Shown piece by piece: positions 60,156 to 64,000 of a stretch of DNA of 64,000 bases. Below the pieces are notes generated by a model that saw nothing but the letters and a program-made list of their open reading frames with translations, was not told where the DNA came from and searched no databases. Made by a program: the position numbers and the translations under genes. Numbering within the stretch: position 1 is the first letter of the stretch; each line of letters begins with the position of its first letter. Location of the stretch: assembly GCF_001611795.1 (NCBI RefSeq), contig NZ_CP015098.1, positions 2,170,001 through 2,234,000 of the forward strand. The letters are read 5' to 3'. Origin of the DNA: Streptomyces qaidamensis (lineage in GTDB: Bacteria > Actinomycetota > Actinomycetes > Streptomycetales > Streptomycetaceae).

Positions 60156-60169
60156 TTAGGTAAACCTAA
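60156..60169. promoter_or_regulatory. Iron-box-like palindrome upstream of sufR
   Basis: TTAGGT-AA-ACCTAA lies in the divergent sufR / acetyltransferase gap. Two overlapping 19-bp windows around it match the DmdR/DtxR consensus (TTAGGTTAGGCTAACCTAA) at 13 and 14 positions. It could bind an iron-dependent repressor or be a partial site only. Confidence 0.4.
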
Positions 60170-60244
60170 TCTGACCTGCGGAAACGATCTCTGATCGATC
60201 AAAGCGGTGGCATGCGGCAGCCGCTTCGGGGACACTCCACAACC

Positions 60245-61093
60245 ATGCCCACACCCCCTCCGACCGGCCCTCTTGTCACCCGCGAGACGCTCCGGACGCA
60301 GCTCGTCGAGCTCGGTGTACGCCCCGGTGAGACCCTCCTCGTGCACTCCTCGCTCAGCGCCCTCGGCTGGGTGAACGGCGGTGCCGTCGCGGTGGTGCGG
60401 GCGCTGCTCGACGCGCTCGGCCCGCAGGGCACGCTCGTGGTCCCCACCCAGACCGGCGACCTGTCCGACCCGGCCCTGTGGAGCAACCCGCCCGTGCCCC
60501 CGGAATGGTGGGCGGCCATCCGGGCCACCATGCCCGCCTACGACCCGCGGATCACGCCCGCCCGGGGGGTCGGCGTCGTCCCGGAGACCGTGCGGACCTG
60601 GCCCGGCGCGCTGCGCAGCGCACATCCGCAGACCTCGTTCGCGGCGCTCGGCCCGCGTGCGGCGGAGGTGCTCGACGGGCACGCACCCGACTGCCGGCTC
60701 GGCGAGCGGAGCCCGCTGGCGAAACTGGAGGCGATGGGCGCCCGGGTGCTGCTGCTCGGTGCCGGCTACGCCTCCTGCACGAGTTTCCACCTCGCCGAGT
60801 ACCGGATCCCGTCCCCGCGCGTCGCGGTGGGCCGGCCCGGTCCCGAGGGCTGGGAAACCGTCACCGAGGTGTCGATCAGCTCGGACCGTTTCGACGAACT
60901 GGGCTACGACTTCGAGCGGGACCGTCCCGTCGTCCGCGGAAAGGTCGCAGCGGCCGAGGTGCGGCTGTTCCCGGTGGCGGACGCGGTGGCCTACGCCGAA
61001 CGGTGGCTGGCGGTCCACCGGCCGCGTGAGGAGGAGTTTCCCCACCCTCCCCCACTCTCGGCTCCGCTCGAGCGGGGGGACCCCCAGGTCTGA
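60245..61093 (+). CDS. AAC(3)-like N-acetyltransferase
   Basis: This 282-residue protein belongs to the aminoglycoside 3-N-acetyltransferase (antibiotic_NAT) family. [17 protein letters not shown] at about 32-48 and [10 protein letters not shown] follow the family pattern, as do [15 protein letters not shown] and [18 protein letters not shown]. Acetyl-CoA dependent N-acetylation is expected; many family members in producers do not confer resistance. The last ~16 residues ([16 protein letters not shown]) are encoded by an intergenic-type repeat, so the native C-terminus was probably shorter. An upstream in-frame ATG at 60212 is possible. Confidence 0.8.
   Translation: MPTPPPTGPLVTRETLRTQLVELGVRPGETLLVHSSLSALGWVNGGAVAVVRALLDALGPQGTLVVPTQTGDLSDPALWSNPPVPPEWWAAIRATMPAYDPRITPARGVGVVPETVRTWPGALRSAHPQTSFAALGPRAAEVLDGHAPDCRLGERSPLAKLEAMGARVLLLGAGYASCTSFHLAEYRIPSPRVAVGRPGPEGWETVTEVSISSDRFDELGYDFERDRPVVRGKVAAAEVRLFPVADAVAYAERWLAVHRPREEEFPHPPPLSAPLERGDPQV
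61040..61087 (+). repeat. Streptomyces repeat inserted in a gene 3' end
   Basis: The block contains CTCCCCCACTCTCGG, CTCCGCTCGAGCGG and GGGACCCCC and can fold through CCCCC / GGGGG with an inner GCTC / GAGC stem. I recognise it as a common Streptomyces intergenic repeat. It is read through by the acetyltransferase gene. Confidence 0.55.
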
Positions 61094-61124
61094 GCCGGCA
61101 CGGACGTACCTAGACTCTGGACCC

Positions 61125-62048
61125 ATGCGAAGTGAGCCCGTGGTCCAGATCCAGGCCCTGGTGAAGCGGTACGGCACGAAGACCGCGGTGGACGGGCTCG
61201 ACCTGGTGGCCCGGGCGGGTGTGACCGCCGTGCTCGGCCCCAACGGGGCGGGCAAGACGACCACGGTCGAGACCTGCGAGGGGTACCGGAAGCCGGACTC
61301 CGGCACGGTGCGCGTCCTGGGCCTCGACCCGGTGGGACACTCCGCCGACCTGCGGCCCCGCATCGGCGTGATGCTCCAGTCCGGGGGCGTCTACTCCGGC
61401 TCCCGGGCCGACGAGATGCTCCGCCACGTCGCCAAGCTGCACGCGCACCCGCTGGACGTGGACGCGCTGATCGAGCGCCTGGGCCTCGGCTCCTGCGGCC
61501 GTACGACGTACCGGCGGCTGTCGGGCGGGCAGCAGCAGCGGCTCGCGCTGGCCATGGCCGTGGTGGGGCGCCCGGAGCTGGTCTTCCTCGACGAGCCGAC
61601 CGCCGGGCTCGACCCGCAGGCCCGCCGCGCCACCTGGGACCTCGTCCGGGACCTGCGGGCCGACGGCGTCTCGGTGATCCTCACCACGCACTACATGGAC
61701 GAGGCCGAGCAGCTCGCCGACGACGTGGCGATCATCGACGCGGGCCGGGTCATCGCCCAGGGCTCCCCGGAGGAGCTGTGCCGGGGCGGCGCGGAGAACA
61801 CGCTGCGCTTCTCGGGCCGGCCGGGCCTGGACGTGGGCTCGCTGCTGAAGGCCCTGCCCGCCGACTGCTCGGCCGCCGAGCTGACGCCGGGTTCCTACCG
61901 GGTCGTCGGCAAGGTCGACCCCCAGCTGCTCGCGACGGTCACCTCCTGGTGCGCCCAGCACGGCGTGATGCCGGAGAGAATCTCGGTCGAGCGCCACACC
62001 CTTGAGGACGTCTTCTTGGAGTTCACCGGCAAGGAGCTGCGCTCATGA
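61125..62048 (+). CDS. ABC-2 exporter ATP-binding protein
   Basis: This 307-residue ATPase has Walker A GPNGAGKTTT (about 37-46), a Q-loop at MLQSGGVYSG, signature LSGGQQQR, Walker B LVFLDEPTAG and H-loop TTHYMDEAEQ, plus a ~90-residue C-terminal extension typical of drug/lipid exporters of the DrrA type. TAGACT at 61111-61116 could be the -10, giving a very short leader. It is coupled to the permease by ATGA. Confidence 0.87.
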   Translation: MRSEPVVQIQALVKRYGTKTAVDGLDLVARAGVTAVLGPNGAGKTTTVETCEGYRKPDSGTVRVLGLDPVGHSADLRPRIGVMLQSGGVYSGSRADEMLRHVAKLHAHPLDVDALIERLGLGSCGRTTYRRLSGGQQQRLALAMAVVGRPELVFLDEPTAGLDPQARRATWDLVRDLRADGVSVILTTHYMDEAEQLADDVAIIDAGRVIAQGSPEELCRGGAENTLRFSGRPGLDVGSLLKALPADCSAAELTPGSYRVVGKVDPQLLATVTSWCAQHGVMPERISVERHTLEDVFLEFTGKELRS

Positions 62049-62821
62049 CCGCCACCGGCACCGGGATGTACACGCCGAAGCCCGGCGCGGCCCCGCTCCC
62101 GCGCATGATCGCGGCCCAGGCCCTGCTCGAAACGAAGATGCTGCTGCGCAACGGCGAGCAGCTGCTGCTGACGGTGGTGATCCCGACCCTGCTGCTGGCG
62201 CTGTTCAGCACCGTGGACATCGTCGACACCGGCGCCGGCGAGGCCGTCGACTTCCTCACCCCCGGCGTCCTCGCGCTCGCGGTGATGTCGACCGCGTTCA
62301 CCGGCCAGGCCATCGCCACCGGCTTCGAGCGCCGCTACGGCGTGCTGAAGCGACTGGCCTCCTCGCCCCTGCCCCGCTGGGGCCTGATGACGGCCAAGAC
62401 GCTGTCGGTCCTGGTCACCGAGGTGCTCCAAGTGATCCTGCTCACGGTGATCGCCTTCGCGCTCGGCTGGTCGCCGCAGGGCAATCCGGTCGCCGTCCTG
62501 CTGCTCCTGGTCCTCGGCACGGCGGCCTTCTCGGGCCTCGGGCTGCTGATGGCCGGGACGCTGAGGGCCGAGGCGACGCTGGCCGCGGCCAACCTGGTGT
62601 TCCTGCTGCTGCTGGTCGGCGGCGGGGTCGTCGTGCCGCTGGACAAGTTCCCCTCCGGCGCCCAGGACGTGCTCGGTCTGCTGCCGATCTCGGCCCTGTC
62701 CGACGGGCTGCGGGACGTGCTCCAGCACGGTGCCGGGATGCCCTGGGGCAATCTGGCGATCCTGGCCGTCTGGGCGGTCGCGGGGCTGGCGGCGGCCGGG
62801 AAGTTCTTCCGCTGGGAGTAG
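62045..62821 (+). CDS. ABC-2 type exporter permease
   Basis: This 258-residue membrane protein has six helices of the ABC-2 type, with GFERRYGVLKRLASSPLPRW as the cytoplasmic coupling region. It makes an exporter with the overlapping ATPase. The neighbouring ctaA suggests, but does not prove, a link with cytochrome oxidase assembly or heme-related export. Confidence 0.86.
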   Translation: MTATGTGMYTPKPGAAPLPRMIAAQALLETKMLLRNGEQLLLTVVIPTLLLALFSTVDIVDTGAGEAVDFLTPGVLALAVMSTAFTGQAIATGFERRYGVLKRLASSPLPRWGLMTAKTLSVLVTEVLQVILLTVIAFALGWSPQGNPVAVLLLLVLGTAAFSGLGLLMAGTLRAEATLAAANLVFLLLLVGGGVVVPLDKFPSGAQDVLGLLPISALSDGLRDVLQHGAGMPWGNLAILAVWAVAGLAAAGKFFRWE

Positions 62822-62871
62822 GGAAGATGCCCTGTGACGGACCCTCGTGAAAGCGTGCACAAGCGGCGGCC

Positions 62872-62877
62872 TACGAT
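62872..62877 (+). promoter_or_regulatory. ctaA -10 box, leaderless start
   Basis: TACGAT ends eight bases before a GTG that begins the conserved CtaA N-terminus. With TGAAAG 18 bp upstream as -35, the transcript would begin at the start codon itself. Confidence 0.45.
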
Positions 62878-62884
62878 GGTTCGC

Positions 62885-63883
62885 GTGCCAAACGTGACCC
62901 GCGCCGACGCTCAGGCCGCCCTGCGCAACCCGCTCGCCTTCATCGCCGAGCGCTGGACCCCGGAACCCCGGACGGTCCGGCGCGCTGCCCTCTCCGCGCT
63001 CCTGATGGCGGTGTTCATCGTCGTCACCGGGGGCGCCGTACGGCTGACCGGCTCGGGCCTGGGCTGCCCGACCTGGCCCAAGTGCACCGACGACTCGCTC
63101 ACCACCACCAGCGCGATGGGCTTCCACGGCGTCATCGAGTTCGGCAACCGCATGCTGACGTACGTGCTGTGCGCCGCCGTCGGCTGGGCGATCATCGCCG
63201 CGCGCTCGCAGAAGCCGTACCGGCGTGGCCTGGTCCGGCTGGGCTGGGTGCAGTTCTGGATCGTGATGAGCAACGCGGTGCTGGGCGGCATCGTGGTGCT
63301 GGTCGGTCTCAACCCCTACACGGTGGCGGCCCACTTCGTGGCGACGTCCGCGCTGATCGCGGTGGCCACGGTGATGTGGCAGCGCACCCGTGAGGGCGAC
63401 ACCCCGCCCCGTCCGCTGGTCGGCAAGGCCGTGCAGCAGCTGGTGTGGTTCCTGACCGCGGCGGCCGTTCTGCTCATCCTGGTCGGCACGGTCGTCACCG
63501 GCGCGGGCCCGCACGCGGGCGACTCCAGTGAGGTCGAGCGGATGCCGGTCGACTGGGAGACGGTGAGCAAGCTGCACGCCGTGCTGGCGTGGATCGTGGT
63601 GACGCTGACCTTCGCCCTGTGGTTCGTCCTCAAGGCGGTCAACGCGCCGAAGAACCCGCTGAACCGCACCCGCGAGCTGTTCCTGATCCTGCTCGCGCAG
63701 GGCGTCATCGGCTACGTCCAGTACTTCACGGACCTGCCCGAGGTCCTGGTCGGCCTGCACATGCTGGGCTCGGCCGTGATGTGGATCTGGGTGCTGCGGG
63801 TGGTGCTGTCGCTGCGCGAGCGGCCGGAGTCCGTGGCCGACCTGCCCGGCCCCACGGCCGAGACCACCCTGACCAAGGCCTAG
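62885..63883 (+). CDS. ctaA: Heme A synthase
   Basis: This 332-residue membrane protein with eight helices converts heme O to heme A for cytochrome c oxidase. The heme-ligand histidines are H81 (GFHGVIEFGNR), H150 (VAAHFV), H231 (KLHAVLAW) and H292 (GLHMLGS). The first outer loop holds the C61/C67 pair (GLGCPTWPKC) typical of the Bacillus/actinobacterial type. I used the GTG aligned with the -10 box; an ATG three codons earlier is the alternative. Its stop codon shares bases with the stop of the opposite-strand gene. Confidence 0.92.
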   Translation: MPNVTRADAQAALRNPLAFIAERWTPEPRTVRRAALSALLMAVFIVVTGGAVRLTGSGLGCPTWPKCTDDSLTTTSAMGFHGVIEFGNRMLTYVLCAAVGWAIIAARSQKPYRRGLVRLGWVQFWIVMSNAVLGGIVVLVGLNPYTVAAHFVATSALIAVATVMWQRTREGDTPPRPLVGKAVQQLVWFLTAAAVLLILVGTVVTGAGPHAGDSSEVERMPVDWETVSKLHAVLAWIVVTLTFALWFVLKAVNAPKNPLNRTRELFLILLAQGVIGYVQYFTDLPEVLVGLHMLGSAVMWIWVLRVVLSLRERPESVADLPGPTAETTLTKA

Positions 63884-64000
63884 TCCAGCCCGTACACCCT
63901 GCGCGCGTTTCCCGACGCCAGCATGCCCGCCACCCGCTGCGCGTCGGCCAGGGACCACGCCCCCTCGGCGACCCAGGTGCCGAGCACCCGCCCCAGGGCC
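63880..64000 (-). CDS. Amidohydrolase family protein, C-terminal end (partial)
   Basis: The minus strand runs in from the window edge as an open frame ending GMLASGNARRVYGLD and then TAG. The NARRxYGL ending is the hallmark C-terminus of amidohydrolase (ACMSD-like, PF04909) proteins. Only the last ~39 codons are present, so substrate and metal site cannot be judged. Confidence 0.65.
   Translation of the reverse strand, partial: ALGRVLGTWVAEGAWSLADAQRVAGMLASGNARRVYGLD

Noticed and set aside
1..64000. CRISPR arrays, insertion sequences, integrase or attachment sites
   Set aside because: No regularly spaced repeats, no transposase or integrase motifs and no tRNA-associated direct repeats were seen on either strand.

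Overview
The window reads as a stretch of a Streptomyces chromosome. The evidence is very high GC with strong third-position bias, many GTG and TTG starts with purine-rich ribosome binding sites, Tat-type and lipoprotein signals, ABC sugar importers that lack their own ATPase, several copies of intergenic repeat families I recognise from Streptomyces, and a familiar suf / ctaA core gene order. No phage, transposase, CRISPR array or genuine tRNA gene was found.

Layout. About 0.1-21.1 kb is a pectin and arabinan degradation locus. A PL3 pectate lyase, a PL9 lyase and a two-domain GH43 enzyme lead into a run of minus-strand genes (21.1 kb down to 4.8 kb). That run holds two sugar ABC permeases, four further PL1 modules (one fused to a CE8 pectin methylesterase), a separate CE8 enzyme, a broken CE8 remnant, a CE12 acetylesterase, a cytoplasmic GH43, a DUF6807 protein, a Gfo/Idh/MocA oxidoreductase and a solute-binding lipoprotein. 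About 21.3-24.6 kb is a GntR / DHDPS-family / IlvD-Edd operon that fits oxidative L-arabinose catabolism. About 27.3-30.4 kb is a divergent galacturonate oxidation locus (kdgD with a TIM-barrel-like partner facing udh). About 30.7-35.7 kb is a DeoR-controlled polyol uptake and dehydrogenase operon. Together these would release, import and oxidise galacturonate and arabinose from pectin.

About 35.8-39.9 kb holds a TerD pair, TetR, LacI and VOC genes and a relic of a sugar permease. About 40.0-42.0 kb is the most distinctive locus: a bacterial Ro60 (TROVE) gene preceded by two tandem Y-like RNAs on the same strand. One of these carries a circularly permuted tRNA-like module. PhoX-like, secreted nuclease, monooxygenase-like and envelope stress genes follow.

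About 49.0-51.4 kb carries dapA and dapD for diaminopimelate/lysine synthesis. At 51.6-52.4 kb is a TetR / SMR efflux pair with two tandem operators. About 53.5-60.1 kb is the suf iron-sulfur assembly operon (sufR-B-D-Rieske-C-S-U-T), with a perfect CAAC-N6-GTTG site at the sufR start. An AAC(3)-like acetyltransferase, an ABC-2 exporter, ctaA (heme A synthase) and the tail of an amidohydrolase gene close the window. Start codons were chosen from ribosome binding sites and stop/start overlaps. All functional calls are by family recognition, without database searches.
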